From Proteocatella sp041738345 (GTDB taxonomy: Bacteria > Bacillota > Clostridia > Peptostreptococcales > Filifactoraceae), in assembly GCA_041738345.1 (NCBI GenBank), contig JBGSPX010000059.1, forward strand, positions 186,001-250,000: 64,000 nt of DNA, in the 5' to 3' direction. Under the pieces are notes generated by a model. That model did no database searches, was not told the origin of the DNA, and saw only the letters and a program-made list of their open reading frames with translations. Below, piece after piece: positions 32,378-41,999 of the stretch. The translations under genes and the position numbers were made by a program. How positions within the stretch are numbered: position 1 is the first letter of the stretch; every line of letters begins with the position of its first letter.

Positions 32378-34578
32378 AAAAATTTTTCATATTCTAATTT
32401 TGGCATAGGTTTTGCGTACAAATAGCCTTGACCATATTTACATTTCATAGCTTTTAGCATTTCAAGCTGCACTCTTGTTTCTATGCCTTCACATACTGTA
32501 TCTAATCCTAATTCATTTGAAAGTTCTATCATCCCTCTTAAAATATTTATACCCTTATCACTTTTATCTATATTTTCTAAAAAAGAGCGGTCTAATTTTA
32601 GTACATCCACCTTAAAATTTTGAAGACACCCCAGCGAAGAATACCCTGAGCCAAAATCATCTATTGCCATGGATATACCCATATCATTTATCTTTCTTAA
32701 TACTTCTCCTATAAATTTATATTCATCTAGTGCTACGGTTTCTGTAATTTCAAGTTGTATGCTATTTGGATTTATTTGATATATATCCAATATATTTCTT
32801 ATGTATTCAAGCACATCTGGTTGATAAAGTTCTATTCTTGAAATATTTATAGACACTTGCTTCAGCGTTACTCCTCTAGCTTTCCAGTCAGCTATATCCT
32901 CACAAACTTGCCTAAATACAAATCTTCCTATATCTATTATAAGATGAGTTTTCTCTGCAAGCGGGATAAACTTCATAGGGGTTATATACCCTGCATCATT
33001 ATGCTTCCATCTAATCAGCGCTTCTGAACCTACTGTCTTTTCAGTCTCTATATCAAATTTAGGCTGATAGTATACTGAAAAATTACGATTTTCTATAGCT
33101 CGTTTCATTTCTTCTATTAACCAATTTTCTTCATTTACCGCTTGAGACATACTTTCTTGATATATTGCATAACATATTTTAGGCATAGACTTTATACTTT
33201 GATTCGAAAGTCTTGCTTTATCAAATGCAAAATCAATATCTTCAGTTTTTTCTTCTATAAAATAAACTCCTGCTGAAATTGAAATATCTCTATATAGATA
33301 GAATTTTTGATTTAGTTGATTCGCAAGATTTTCTATATCTCTTAAAATTCTTCCCTTATTTTTATATGATGCAAGTATGCAAAACCTGTCTGCATTGATT
33401 CGCCCTACAATTCCGCGTTTATTAAATATTCCAGCAATACATGCACCTATATATTTGAGCACTTCATCGCCAAACTCATACCCAAATACATTATTTATCA
33501 CTTTAAAATTATCTATGTCTACATCAATTGCACAAAGGCTATGTTTTGATTTTTCAAGAAATTCTACAGAATGTTTATTAAAACCCTGCCTATTATAAAT
33601 ATTGCAAAGCTCATCTTGATATGCCACAATTGATAATTTTTTTAAATTTTCTCGTTTTTGATGAAGAATGTATATCATAACGAGCAGATATAATATGCAT
33701 ATTCCTGCTATTAACCCTATGCTCTGCATTATAACCCTACTTGATTTTTCAAATACAAGATTCCAAGGCGCTACAATTACTGCTATTAAATTTGAATCTT
33801 TATCATCTATACTTATAGGTGTAAAGTAGGCATATTCTTTTATATTTTTATGGCTTAGATAAACTAAACTTTCCGATGAGTTTGATGCAATTTTCAATTT
33901 CATCTGCTGGATATCCACACTATTGTTATATTTTGCTGCCTCGTAAAATACATTTTTTCCTATGTATTTCGGATTAGCGTGAAGTACTATGGTTCCATTC
34001 TTATCAATTATGTATCCATCCCCTTCACCATTAAATAGCTTGGAATCTTCCATCCCCGAAATGCTTTTTAATTCAAAAACTCCAAAGATAGTGCCTTTTT
34101 TTTCCAAATGATTTCCTATATCTGAAGAAAATATAATTGCATTTTTATACTTCTCCTCATAGTTTAAAACCACTTTGCTAATATATTGTTCTTTTTCAAA
34201 AATAGGCTTTAATAGTTCATTTTTCGATATATCTATCTGTTTCCCATCTGAACTAAACCCTTTTCCTTGTGCATCGACATAGGCAAGTTGCGAAAAGCTA
34301 CTATTTGCTTTCCACTGAACAAGTTTTTTTAATTTCCCTTCATATGTAAGCTTGCTGAAACAAGTATCCTCTTGTGCCAACAAATTTAAAACATCTAGAT
34401 TATTTTCCAATCGACCTTCTACTCTTTGTGCAAACTGTCTTGATATTTCTTTAAGATGATATTCAGCCTCTGTAAATAATAAATTTTGAATCGAGAATAC
34501 ATAAGAGAAGGCTACCAGAATCAATCCTGCAAGTCCTGCAAGCGACCCTATGTCATAATAAATTCCTTTATTTTTCAT
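32368..34578 (-). CDS. GGDEF-EAL cyclic-di-GMP phosphodiesterase with extracellular sensor
   Basis: Membrane protein of 736 residues. Helix 1 (about 13-32), an extracellular Cache-like sensor (about 35-275), helix 2 (about 285-308), then a GGDEF domain (about 315-470) and an EAL domain (about 485-735). The GGDEF signature is degenerate (GRINADRF in place of GGDEF), so cyclase activity is unlikely. The EAL domain keeps SEALIRW, NISRIEL, ETVALDE, DDFGSGYSS and KLDRSFL, predicting active cyclic-di-GMP hydrolysis. The next gene upstream encodes an active-looking cyclase 16 bases away, so the pair may act on the same pool. Confidence 0.9.
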   Translation of the reverse strand: MKNKGIYYDIGSLAGLAGLILVAFSYVFSIQNLLFTEAEYHLKEISRQFAQRVEGRLENNLDVLNLLAQEDTCFSKLTYEGKLKKLVQWKANSSFSQLAYVDAQGKGFSSDGKQIDISKNELLKPIFEKEQYISKVVLNYEEKYKNAIIFSSDIGNHLEKKGTIFGVFELKSISGMEDSKLFNGEGDGYIIDKNGTIVLHANPKYIGKNVFYEAAKYNNSVDIQQMKLKIASNSSESLVYLSHKNIKEYAYFTPISIDDKDSNLIAVIVAPWNLVFEKSSRVIMQSIGLIAGICILYLLVMIYILHQKRENLKKLSIVAYQDELCNIYNRQGFNKHSVEFLEKSKHSLCAIDVDIDNFKVINNVFGYEFGDEVLKYIGACIAGIFNKRGIVGRINADRFCILASYKNKGRILRDIENLANQLNQKFYLYRDISISAGVYFIEEKTEDIDFAFDKARLSNQSIKSMPKICYAIYQESMSQAVNEENWLIEEMKRAIENRNFSVYYQPKFDIETEKTVGSEALIRWKHNDAGYITPMKFIPLAEKTHLIIDIGRFVFRQVCEDIADWKARGVTLKQVSINISRIELYQPDVLEYIRNILDIYQINPNSIQLEITETVALDEYKFIGEVLRKINDMGISMAIDDFGSGYSSLGCLQNFKVDVLKLDRSFLENIDKSDKGINILRGMIELSNELGLDTVCEGIETRVQLEMLKAMKCKYGQGYLYAKPMPKLEYEKFLQG

Positions 34579-34594
34579 AAATAACCTCTAACTT

Positions 34595-36274
34595 TTAAAT
34601 GTCTGATATTTTTCTATAAAAACTCTTAGTTTCATACATCTTATCATCTGCCGCCTTGTATAACTTTATCAATGAATCATGACACTCACAGTTATACTCT
34701 TCAAAACCATAGGATAAGCTTATTGGGAATCCAATCTCACTACACAGCAAAAGTTCATCTACCTGCTCGAGTTTTGTGCGTACATTCTCAATAGATTCAT
34801 TTTGAATTATTATACAAAATTCATCTCCACCTATTCTATATATTTCTTCCATATCACTAAATGCAGTTTTTATAGCATCTGCCATGGCTCTTATAGCTTT
34901 ATCTCCTACCAAATGCCCCATAGTATCATTTATATTTTTTAAATAATTAGCATCTGCAATCACAAATATCAAATTTTCTAAACTCTGTTTTTTACCCTCT
35001 AAAATTTCTATATCTCTTTCAAATCTAGCTCTATTCCCCAATTCTGTAAGTGCATCCTTATATGCTAGTTCCTTGTATATCCTATCTTCAAAAAATTTCT
35101 GAAGACTTTCTTTACTTGAGGATATGTAACTCACAACCATTATGATTACCATACCTGCTAGTGCAAATATAAGCTGATTTTCAAGTGCATCATATGGTGG
35201 ACTCCTATAAAATTTAATCACTTCATTCGCTCCCATAGATACTAGTATCAAAAATGCAATATAAAATAGCTTTAGCGAAAATGGCTTCTGTGAGAAATTT
35301 TTTAGTGCTGCTAATATTACAAAAAGAAATGTAGATATAATTATAAAATGATAGAAAGACAATATTTCATAAAACTCTAATAATCCAATTAATCTTAATG
35401 TCATTGTTAATGAAAATAATCCTAGCATTATATACATCATGATTTTTATAAATTTAGACTGAAAATTCCAATTGTACTCCAAAAATCCCCAAAGCGATAT
35501 CGGCATAGCATAAAGACACATATACTCAATCGCATGTGTCAGCTCCCAGTTTGAAGTGAATACCTGCGCCATTTTACTACTGCATATCGTCCAACCTGCA
35601 TATGAAATTATAAATATCGCAAGATGTATAAGTGCTGCAATAGAGGCTCCAAAACTTGTATATACAATAGAGGCTATAAGTAATAGTATTCCTGCTGAAA
35701 ATAACCCCAACGCAATTGCAAATACAAAATTATTTTTAGGTATATGTGTGTTTTCTGTCATTATTGCACTTTTAAGGGTAACGTTATCTATGGCATTAAA
35801 CTGAATTTCATTTATTCGTTGTAGTCTTATCCTTATTATCTCACCTTGTTTTACCCCAATAAGCGGACAAAATACCCTTCCACTCCCTGTACTCTTTGTA
35901 TTTGGAACAGCTTGATATACATGACTGTATATTTCTTTTACGCCGTGATATATCCATACATTTTTTTGACTTGCTATGAAGCTTATAGCAGAAACATCAT
36001 AAGAATTCTTAGGAATTTTTATGTATATATCTAGTTCCTTGGAAGCCTTATTTTTGACATTATATGGAAGTTTCACCGAAGATGCCTCTTCTACGCCATC
36101 TACAAATATTCTTTCTGCTGTTTCAATATTTAGATAGGCTGCAATATCTACCTGCTGTGGATATCTATTCATTGTCGTAATAAGTACGCCTATTATACAC
36201 ATAATGCAGTAGAATACTCCTAGTGCCGCCATATAGTTTCCATTTGTTTTTAAAAATTTTTTTACCCTATGCAT
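34595..36274 (-). CDS. Diguanylate cyclase with 7TM-type sensor region
   Basis: A 559-residue membrane protein. A first helix (about 14-35) is followed by an extracytoplasmic domain (about 36-180), then about seven helices (about 183-395), an arrangement like 7TMR-DISM receptors. The C-terminal GGDEF domain (about 405-555) has the intact motif YRIGGDEFCIII and ELGNRARFERDI, so it should make cyclic di-GMP. The ATG follows GGGGTA. It is transcribed just before the GGDEF-EAL phosphodiesterase. Confidence 0.87.
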   Translation of the reverse strand: MHRVKKFLKTNGNYMAALGVFYCIMCIIGVLITTMNRYPQQVDIAAYLNIETAERIFVDGVEEASSVKLPYNVKNKASKELDIYIKIPKNSYDVSAISFIASQKNVWIYHGVKEIYSHVYQAVPNTKSTGSGRVFCPLIGVKQGEIIRIRLQRINEIQFNAIDNVTLKSAIMTENTHIPKNNFVFAIALGLFSAGILLLIASIVYTSFGASIAALIHLAIFIISYAGWTICSSKMAQVFTSNWELTHAIEYMCLYAMPISLWGFLEYNWNFQSKFIKIMMYIMLGLFSLTMTLRLIGLLEFYEILSFYHFIIISTFLFVILAALKNFSQKPFSLKLFYIAFLILVSMGANEVIKFYRSPPYDALENQLIFALAGMVIIMVVSYISSSKESLQKFFEDRIYKELAYKDALTELGNRARFERDIEILEGKKQSLENLIFVIADANYLKNINDTMGHLVGDKAIRAMADAIKTAFSDMEEIYRIGGDEFCIIIQNESIENVRTKLEQVDELLLCSEIGFPISLSYGFEEYNCECHDSLIKLYKAADDKMYETKSFYRKISDI

Positions 36275-36313
36275 AACTACCCCATTTATTACTTATTAAA
36301 ATACTTTAAATTT

Positions 36314-37444
36314 CTACATTTTATAGAAGTAGTCTTCTTCTACATCCTCTATTATATCTAATACGTCTTGTACAAATACTTTGTCATATGCCTCATTTCT
36401 TACATCTAACACTTTTTTTATAGCATTTCTTGCATCATTGAACTGGTTCATATAAACATATACATTTGAAAGTATAAAATATGAATCTACAAGCCATTCG
36501 CTTTTTTGAAAAGTTTTATCTGATTTTAAAAGCTTTATTACTTTTTTTGCAATATTAAGTGTATTTGAAACATCCCCACTTTTAGCATAGCATATCAGTA
36601 TATTAACTAGAGGTTCAGTACTCTTTCTGTCAAGTTCAAGCGCCTTTGCATAGAATTCTATCGCTTTTCCAAAACAATTTAATTCTTGAAGACACTTCGC
36701 CGTATAAAACATAACCTTTGAAGTTTCTTTTTGCATTCTTGCCGCATTAAAATACTGTAAAGCTTTTGTATAATTGAATCTAAGTTCTTCTAGTCCTTTT
36801 TCGTAGGCTTCTTCATAAGTAAGTTTTTCTTTAGGATATTCTTTAAGGTGATTTTTCATAATCCCTGAAGTTAAAAATTCACCTTTACAACAGTCTATAT
36901 ACTGTTTTATATCTTCAATTAGCTTTTCACCTGCATCCTCATAACTAAGTATAGGATTTGTTTTTATATGTTTGAGTTGAGCTTCGCTAAGATAGTCATT
37001 GAGTTTAAAATCACGCTGTGTTTTAGAAATCAAAAATACATTATCACAATCTACTGAACAGTCATATCCATTATCATCTGAATCTTGTGGAAAAAAATCT
37101 ACAATATATCTATGGTTTCTATATATCGAAGCAGACTTGTACCACCCAATTATTCTTAATTCTCCTTCATGGTCAAAGGCACACCATACTATAGTAAATC
37201 CACTTACAACCGATTTATCTTCAAAATATGTCTTGAAATATGTTTCTATATGAGTATTTCCATAGCCTTGAATATATCCATAACATTTGTCATTGAATTC
37301 TTGGAAATTATAAATTTCGCCTGCATAGTTTTCACTCTTACTATATGTATCATCAACATAATTAAAAGGTATATCGCCATCGGTAATTCCGTTATACCCT
37401 TCCATCCAAGCAGTCCTGCATATTATTAATTTTTCTTTTTTCAT
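36314..37444 (-). CDS. TPR-repeat protein with unrecognised N-terminal domain
   Basis: A 376-residue cytoplasmic protein. The start at 37444 is chosen for the strong AGAGGGGGGA site three bases upstream. The N-terminal half (residues 1-170: CRTAWMEGYNGITDGDIPFNYV, GFTIVWCAFDHEGELRIIGWYKSASIYRN) is aromatic-rich and unlike any family I can name; it may bind a ligand or nucleic acid. From about 200 there are TPR-like pairs (YTKALQYFNAARMQKE, YTAKCLQELNCFGKAIEFYAKALELDRKSTEPLVNILICYAKSG, YFILSNVYVYMNQFNDARNAIKKVL). Neighbours give no clear clue. Confidence 0.6.
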   Translation of the reverse strand: MKKEKLIICRTAWMEGYNGITDGDIPFNYVDDTYSKSENYAGEIYNFQEFNDKCYGYIQGYGNTHIETYFKTYFEDKSVVSGFTIVWCAFDHEGELRIIGWYKSASIYRNHRYIVDFFPQDSDDNGYDCSVDCDNVFLISKTQRDFKLNDYLSEAQLKHIKTNPILSYEDAGEKLIEDIKQYIDCCKGEFLTSGIMKNHLKEYPKEKLTYEEAYEKGLEELRFNYTKALQYFNAARMQKETSKVMFYTAKCLQELNCFGKAIEFYAKALELDRKSTEPLVNILICYAKSGDVSNTLNIAKKVIKLLKSDKTFQKSEWLVDSYFILSNVYVYMNQFNDARNAIKKVLDVRNEAYDKVFVQDVLDIIEDVEEDYFYKM

Positions 37445-37472
37445 GCTGTCCCCCCTCTTAGTTATACAAAAC

Positions 37473-37495
37473 TGCCTCATCTATTAAATGAGGCA
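37473..37495 (-). terminator. Hairpin after the HAD phosphatase gene
   Basis: TGCCTCAT pairs with ATGAGGCA around a seven-base loop, followed on the minus strand by GTTTTG. A modest intrinsic terminator separating the phosphatase gene from the TPR gene. Confidence 0.55.
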
Positions 37496-37529
37496 ATTTA
37501 TAGTGTAAAGTTCTTCTTTAAAACGAAGT

Positions 37530-38216
37530 CTATTTCTGCTTAATAGGGATTAAAAGCTGTTTTAACTCTGATACATCCTCTATAATATAATTTGCACCCG
37601 CTTCTTTTAGTTCATGTACTCCGCCGTAGCCATAAAGGACTCCTATACTGTCTATTTTGTTTTTTTGCGCACCTATTATATCATGTTTTCTATCCCCCAC
37701 CATAATCACACTATTATGGTCAGTTACCCCTTGGTTTGAAAGGGCATATTCTATAACCTCAGCTTTATCCTGTCTTTTGCCGTCCATTTCACTTCCGCAT
37801 ATCTGCGTAAAATACTGCGTTATATCAAAAAAATCCGCGATTCTTCTTGCATAATTTTCTGGCTTTGAAGTAGCCATCAGTACTACCCTGCCATGCTCTA
37901 CCAGTTCTTCGAGTAAATCGCGAATCCCCTCATATAGTTCATTTTCAAATATACCTGTATCGGAATATCTTTCTCTATACTTTTTTATCGCTAAATTTGA
38001 ATCTTCCTTTGAAAGACCATAGTACTCTTGAAAAGATTGATCTAAAGGCGGTCCTATGAACCTTCTCAATTCATTTAAATCTTCCACATCTATTCCAAAA
38101 TATCTCAGAGCGTACTGCACACTCTGCGTAATTCCTAGAAAAGAATCTGTAAGCGTACCATCCAAATCAAATAATATATATTCTTTTTTGCATGGCAATA
38201 CCTTATTATGAGTCAT
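37530..38216 (-). CDS. HAD-family phosphatase (phosphoglycolate phosphatase-like)
   Basis: Haloacid dehalogenase hydrolase of 228 residues, subfamily IA. Motif I is FDLDGTLTDS with the nucleophile Asp, motif II MATSKPENYARR, motif III/IV MVGDRKHDIIGAQKNKIDSIGVLYGYG. It resembles the Gph/PpaX group acting on small phosphoesters; the true substrate cannot be told. The start at 38216 (MTHNK) has GGGAG seven bases upstream; the earlier ATG at 38252 abuts its site. Confidence 0.85.
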   Translation of the reverse strand: MTHNKVLPCKKEYILFDLDGTLTDSFLGITQSVQYALRYFGIDVEDLNELRRFIGPPLDQSFQEYYGLSKEDSNLAIKKYRERYSDTGIFENELYEGIRDLLEELVEHGRVVLMATSKPENYARRIADFFDITQYFTQICGSEMDGKRQDKAEVIEYALSNQGVTDHNSVIMVGDRKHDIIGAQKNKIDSIGVLYGYGGVHELKEAGANYIIEDVSELKQLLIPIKQK

Positions 38217-38328
38217 AGTTGTTCTCCCTTGTCCCTCATTTTCAATAGACATCCTGCCTATTAGTTTTTATCTACTATTTGATAATACTATTTTTTTAAC
38301 TTTTTTTCAATCTTTGTTTTCTTTCATA

Positions 38329-38367
38329 CAAAAAAATAATCCGGTATTATTGTCCCGAATTATTTTT
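38329..38367 (-). terminator. Terminator after the dehydratase-activator gene
   Basis: On the minus strand AATAATTCGG pairs with CCGGATTATT (one G-T pair), followed by TTTTTT, directly after the stop at 38383. Confidence 0.7.
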
Positions 38368-38382
38368 AATTCTAATATAATA

Positions 38383-39141
38383 CTATTTCGCTATTAACGC
38401 TGCGCCAAGCGCTCCCGCATATCTTCCCATCGGGCTACTCTCCACCTGTGCATCTAATTTTTTACTAAGCATTTCTATCATATATGCATTTTCGCAAAGT
38501 CCACCCGTCAAATATATCTTTGAATTTGAGCTACTGTGTTTGCTACATAATGATTTTACTTTATTGGCAATTGAATCTACCACTCCAAACGCTATATCTT
38601 TTTTCGGGCTTCCACTACCTATAAGGCTTATTACTTCTGATTCAGCAAATACAGTACACATTGAGCTTATGCTTACTCCGCTACCTTCTCTTGCCAATTC
38701 ACACATGTCGTTAAGGCTCATTCCAAGGGTATTTGCCATTATTTCTAGAAATCTGCCAGTTCCTGCTGAACATTTATCATTCATGATGAAATCTACAACA
38801 TTTCCATTTTCAAGCGTTATTATCTTAGTGTCTTGGCCTCCGATATCTATCACAGTGCTACTTTTTTCTCCAAAAAGATGGGCTGCACCTTTTCCATGAC
38901 ATGTTATTTCCGTTACAGTCTTATGCGCATATGGCACAGATACCCTGCCATAGCCTGTCGCTACAAAACGACTTTCTGTTTTTGGTATTCCGCTTAGTTC
39001 AAGGTCTTCACTTATCTTTACCGCTGTCTCAAAACTACTCCAACCTGTCGGTATCACTTTTTGATACACAATTTCACTTTGTAAATCAAGTGCAATTACC
39101 TTTGCTGAGGTTGAACCTATATCAATTCCTACTCTATACAT
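38383..39141 (-). CDS. Acyl-CoA dehydratase activator (BcrAD/BadFG-type ATPase)
   Basis: ASKHA-fold ATPase of 252 residues with VGIDIGSTSAKVIALD, TVIDIGGQDTKII and a C-terminal GGLCENAYM/GALGAALIAK. The two cysteines that hold the shared [4Fe-4S] cluster of the homodimer are in NDKCSAGTGRF and SSMCTVFAESEV. Such proteins inject one electron, with ATP hydrolysis, into 2-hydroxyacyl-CoA dehydratases or benzoyl-CoA reductases. No dehydratase subunit (HgdAB-like) is present, so the partner lies elsewhere or the protein serves another double-cubane enzyme. It follows the transglutaminase-like gene by 9 bases. Confidence 0.87.
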   Translation of the reverse strand: MYRVGIDIGSTSAKVIALDLQSEIVYQKVIPTGWSSFETAVKISEDLELSGIPKTESRFVATGYGRVSVPYAHKTVTEITCHGKGAAHLFGEKSSTVIDIGGQDTKIITLENGNVVDFIMNDKCSAGTGRFLEIMANTLGMSLNDMCELAREGSGVSISSMCTVFAESEVISLIGSGSPKKDIAFGVVDSIANKVKSLCSKHSSSNSKIYLTGGLCENAYMIEMLSKKLDAQVESSPMGRYAGALGAALIAK

Positions 39142-39150
39142 ATTATTCTC

Positions 39151-39972
39151 CTAAGCTATTTTGTCTTTATATATATAATTGCCTATCTCTATATAATCTT
39201 CTAATGTCAGTCCCTTGTCACTGGTGTCATATTTGTGTTTTGATGAAGATGCCGGACTTATAAGAAAATAATCATGTCTTAACACTTGACCGTTTTCTAC
39301 GATTGGGTCATTATAGGTAACATCTACAAGTAACCATTGTCCATCTATATATACTAAATTAAAGGCATGATCCATAGCACCTGAGGTAACCTGTATAACC
39401 GGAATGTCTATCATCGTAAGCATTATTCCAAACATTCTAGAATAACCATCACATACCGCCTTTTGCTCCAATGCTACGCCTGCTGGCGAATGCGCTTCAT
39501 CTCCAGAGGAGTCATCGTAGGTAGTTTCATTTACAATTTTGTCATGTATTGCTCTTATCTTTTCTAAATCATCCATATCCTTAGTTATTACTTCATCAAT
39601 CCAAGTTCTTGCTATCTCTATAACTTTTTGATTCTCATATTTGCTAAGATTTTCTAAACTTGCTTTATAGTTCCCTTTAGAGCTCTTTATCGTTAGCGAG
39701 TTAAAAAATGGCACTACGGAATATACGCCTTGTAGAAATTTCATAGCTTCATCTCTATCTTTTGCTATAGTTCCATCTATAGCTATTTCCCATTTGTTTC
39801 CTGCGTTTGTATCATATGATGAAATATCATTTATGTTACTCTTAAAAGTTTCGTTCAAAAGCTTTAAGTATTCTAAATTTGTATCTGAAACTTGTGCAAA
39901 GGCACCTGTAACATTTGATGCGGCTATCATTATGGTCATAAAAAATATTGAAATTTTCTTTTTTAGCTTCAT
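39151..39972 (-). CDS. Secreted transglutaminase-like cysteine protease-fold protein
   Basis: A 273-residue exported protein with a signal peptide (MKLKKKISIFFMTIMIAASNVTGAFA). The transglutaminase-like core spans about 135-230 with all three catalytic residues: Cys in QKAVCDGYSRMFG, His in GAMDHAFNLVYI and Asp in LLVDVTYNDP. Clostridial homologues are thought to act on wall peptides or surface proteins. It is translated just before the dehydratase activator, an odd partner that may share only the transcript. Confidence 0.85.
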   Translation of the reverse strand: MKLKKKISIFFMTIMIAASNVTGAFAQVSDTNLEYLKLLNETFKSNINDISSYDTNAGNKWEIAIDGTIAKDRDEAMKFLQGVYSVVPFFNSLTIKSSKGNYKASLENLSKYENQKVIEIARTWIDEVITKDMDDLEKIRAIHDKIVNETTYDDSSGDEAHSPAGVALEQKAVCDGYSRMFGIMLTMIDIPVIQVTSGAMDHAFNLVYIDGQWLLVDVTYNDPIVENGQVLRHDYFLISPASSSKHKYDTSDKGLTLEDYIEIGNYIYKDKIA

Positions 39973-40084
39973 CTATAATCTCCTTATCGGCATATATCAT
40001 AATAAACCCATAGGATAATTATATCATATTGAAAGCGTTATTACACTAAAATTTGTATTTGGTTTTGTGGCATTTATGCTTAAT

Positions 40085-40726
40085 TTATCTTTCTACAAGC
40101 GAATATATAAGCGCATTGCAAATCGCTGCGGCGACGTTACTTCCACCTTTTCTACCTGTCGCTACAATATATGGGATTCCTGAATCCATTATAAGCTCTT
40201 TTGATTCCACTACATTTACAAATCCTACTGGAACGCCAATTATAAGCTTAGGGTTTAATTTGCCCTCTTTTATCATTTCATCAAGCGCAATAAGGGCCGT
40301 AGGGGCATTTCCTATTGCAAATATAATCGGTTTATCTAGTTTTGCCGCCTTTTCCATAGATACTATAGCTCTTGTAACGCCTCTTTCTTTTGCTTCTTTA
40401 GCCACATCCTCATCTGCAATATAACAATGTACCTCACCGCCTAATTTAGCTAAATGAGCCTTGCTTATTCCTGATTTTGCCATATTGGTATCTGTAACTA
40501 TTACTGCCCCATTTTCGAGTGCTTCTTTCGCTGATTTTATTGCATCTTGTGAAAATTTAAGATTTTCCAAATACTCAAAATCCGCTGAGGTGTGAATTAC
40601 ACGTTTTACAATGCTCTCATGCTCTTTTGGAATTTTTGCATTTGGATATTCAGTTTCGATTATACTGCTTATTATATCAAAACTCTTCGCTTCTATTTCC
40701 TGCGGCTTTATTATATCAAATTTCAT
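40085..40726 (-). CDS. cbiC: Cobalt-precorrin-8 methylmutase CbiC
   Basis: Isomerase of 213 residues that moves the methyl group from C-11 to C-12 of cobalt-precorrin-8 to give cobyrinic acid. Family stretches include PKEHESIVKRVIHTSADFEYLENL (catalytic His), VITDTNMAKSGISKAHL and GNAPTALIALDEMI, GVPVGFVNVVESKE, RKGGSNVAAAICNALI. It is the last gene of the cobalamin operon, 22 bases after cbiET. Confidence 0.94.
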   Translation of the reverse strand: MKFDIIKPQEIEAKSFDIISSIIETEYPNAKIPKEHESIVKRVIHTSADFEYLENLKFSQDAIKSAKEALENGAVIVTDTNMAKSGISKAHLAKLGGEVHCYIADEDVAKEAKERGVTRAIVSMEKAAKLDKPIIFAIGNAPTALIALDEMIKEGKLNPKLIIGVPVGFVNVVESKELIMDSGIPYIVATGRKGGSNVAAAICNALIYSLVER

Positions 40727-40748
40727 TTAAATTACTCCTCTTTTTTAA

Positions 40749-41966
40749 TTATACCGCATTATAACATGCTGAAATTATATATACCGGGTTTGCGGCTATC
40801 ATAAGATTATAGTTTCCCATTTTTTGAGATTTAGCACTTGATATATTTACATATTCTATGTCTTCAAAATCCAGTTTTGTTAGCATCTCGCTTGCTTCTA
40901 CAAGGGTTTCTATAGTTACTGTATTTATCACAAGCTTAAAGGTTTTCTGAGCGATTTTAGCTTTATTTATTATGCACATCAGAATATCCCCTAGATTCCC
41001 ACTGCTTCCACCTATAAAGACCTTATCCGGTGCTTCCCAAGTTTCCATACATTCTGGAGCTTTAGCCTGTATAAGCTCGATATTGTGACAGCCTAGATTT
41101 TTTATATTTTGCTTTATAAGTACTACCGCTGCTTCTTTTTGTTCTACTGCGTATACCAGAGATTCTCTTGCTTTTTTTGCCATTTCTAAGGTTACTGAAC
41201 CTGTACCTGCACCTATGTCATAGACTATATCTTTGGGCTGTATCTGAAGCTTGCTTACGCTAAGCCACCTTATTTCTTCTTTAGTCATAGGGACTTTTGC
41301 GCGTTCAAAGTCTTCATCACTAAACATTATGTCTGGATTTACGACTTTTGGGTTTTCAATAAGCATTACTGAAAGCGATGAAATTTCTGCGTTTGCAAAA
41401 TCCTTTGCACTCCCCACATATAGCTTTTCAGTTTCTAATCCTAGATTTTCACCTATGCTTACACTGACATCTGCAAGGCCTCTTTCTACGAGGGTTTGAC
41501 ATATTAGCGCGGCATTATTTTCTCCCCCTGTAAGTGCAAATACTTTTTTGTTGTAGCTTACTACTGCGGATATCTCTATTTTTCTACCATGGGCACTTAT
41601 TATTTTTGCATCATCGTAACGTTTTTTTAATTTTGCAAAGAAATACTGCATGCTACTGAGTCCATTTATGAATTCCAGTGCTATATCTTCGCAAGCGTTT
41701 AGTTTTGGTTCTAGGGTCTGAGAAAGGCTAAAAAAATTAACATCCCCGGATACAGGGATGGCAATATTTTTAGAAGTGCTATTTATGACTTTTTCTGCAA
41801 GGTCTGATAGGGATACTGAAATTATATTATTCATAGAAAGCTCTAGGCGTTTACCTAAAGTATCTGTGATAAATACTTCATCTGCATTTTCTAACGCTTT
41901 TAGGGCGTAGGGAGTTAAAAACTCACTACTCCCTAATCCAAGCCCTATTATTTTAACATTTTTCAT
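40749..41966 (-). CDS. cbiET: Fused cobalt-precorrin-7 C5-methyltransferase / cobalt-precorrin-6B C15-methyltransferase (CbiE-CbiT)
   Basis: A 405-residue fusion. The N-terminal half (1 to about 205) is the CbiE tetrapyrrole methylase (KIIGLGLGSSEFLTPYALKALENADEVF). The C-terminal half (about 210-405) is CbiT, a class I SAM methyltransferase with DIGAGTGSVTLEMA and VFIGGSSGNLGDI. The two parts methylate C-5 and C-15 and decarboxylate the ring C acetate. CbiE-CbiT (CobL-like) fusions are common. It lies between cbiX and cbiC. Confidence 0.94.
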   Translation of the reverse strand: MKNVKIIGLGLGSSEFLTPYALKALENADEVFITDTLGKRLELSMNNIISVSLSDLAEKVINSTSKNIAIPVSGDVNFFSLSQTLEPKLNACEDIALEFINGLSSMQYFFAKLKKRYDDAKIISAHGRKIEISAVVSYNKKVFALTGGENNAALICQTLVERGLADVSVSIGENLGLETEKLYVGSAKDFANAEISSLSVMLIENPKVVNPDIMFSDEDFERAKVPMTKEEIRWLSVSKLQIQPKDIVYDIGAGTGSVTLEMAKKARESLVYAVEQKEAAVVLIKQNIKNLGCHNIELIQAKAPECMETWEAPDKVFIGGSSGNLGDILMCIINKAKIAQKTFKLVINTVTIETLVEASEMLTKLDFEDIEYVNISSAKSQKMGNYNLMIAANPVYIISACYNAV

Positions 41967-41999
41967 AATTAAACCAACTTCCTTAGTTCAGTTTATCAA

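Noticed and set aside
38540..39263. Two consecutive plus-strand frames of about 120 codons
   Set aside because: Both are antisense to the dehydratase activator and transglutaminase genes and show shadow-like composition.
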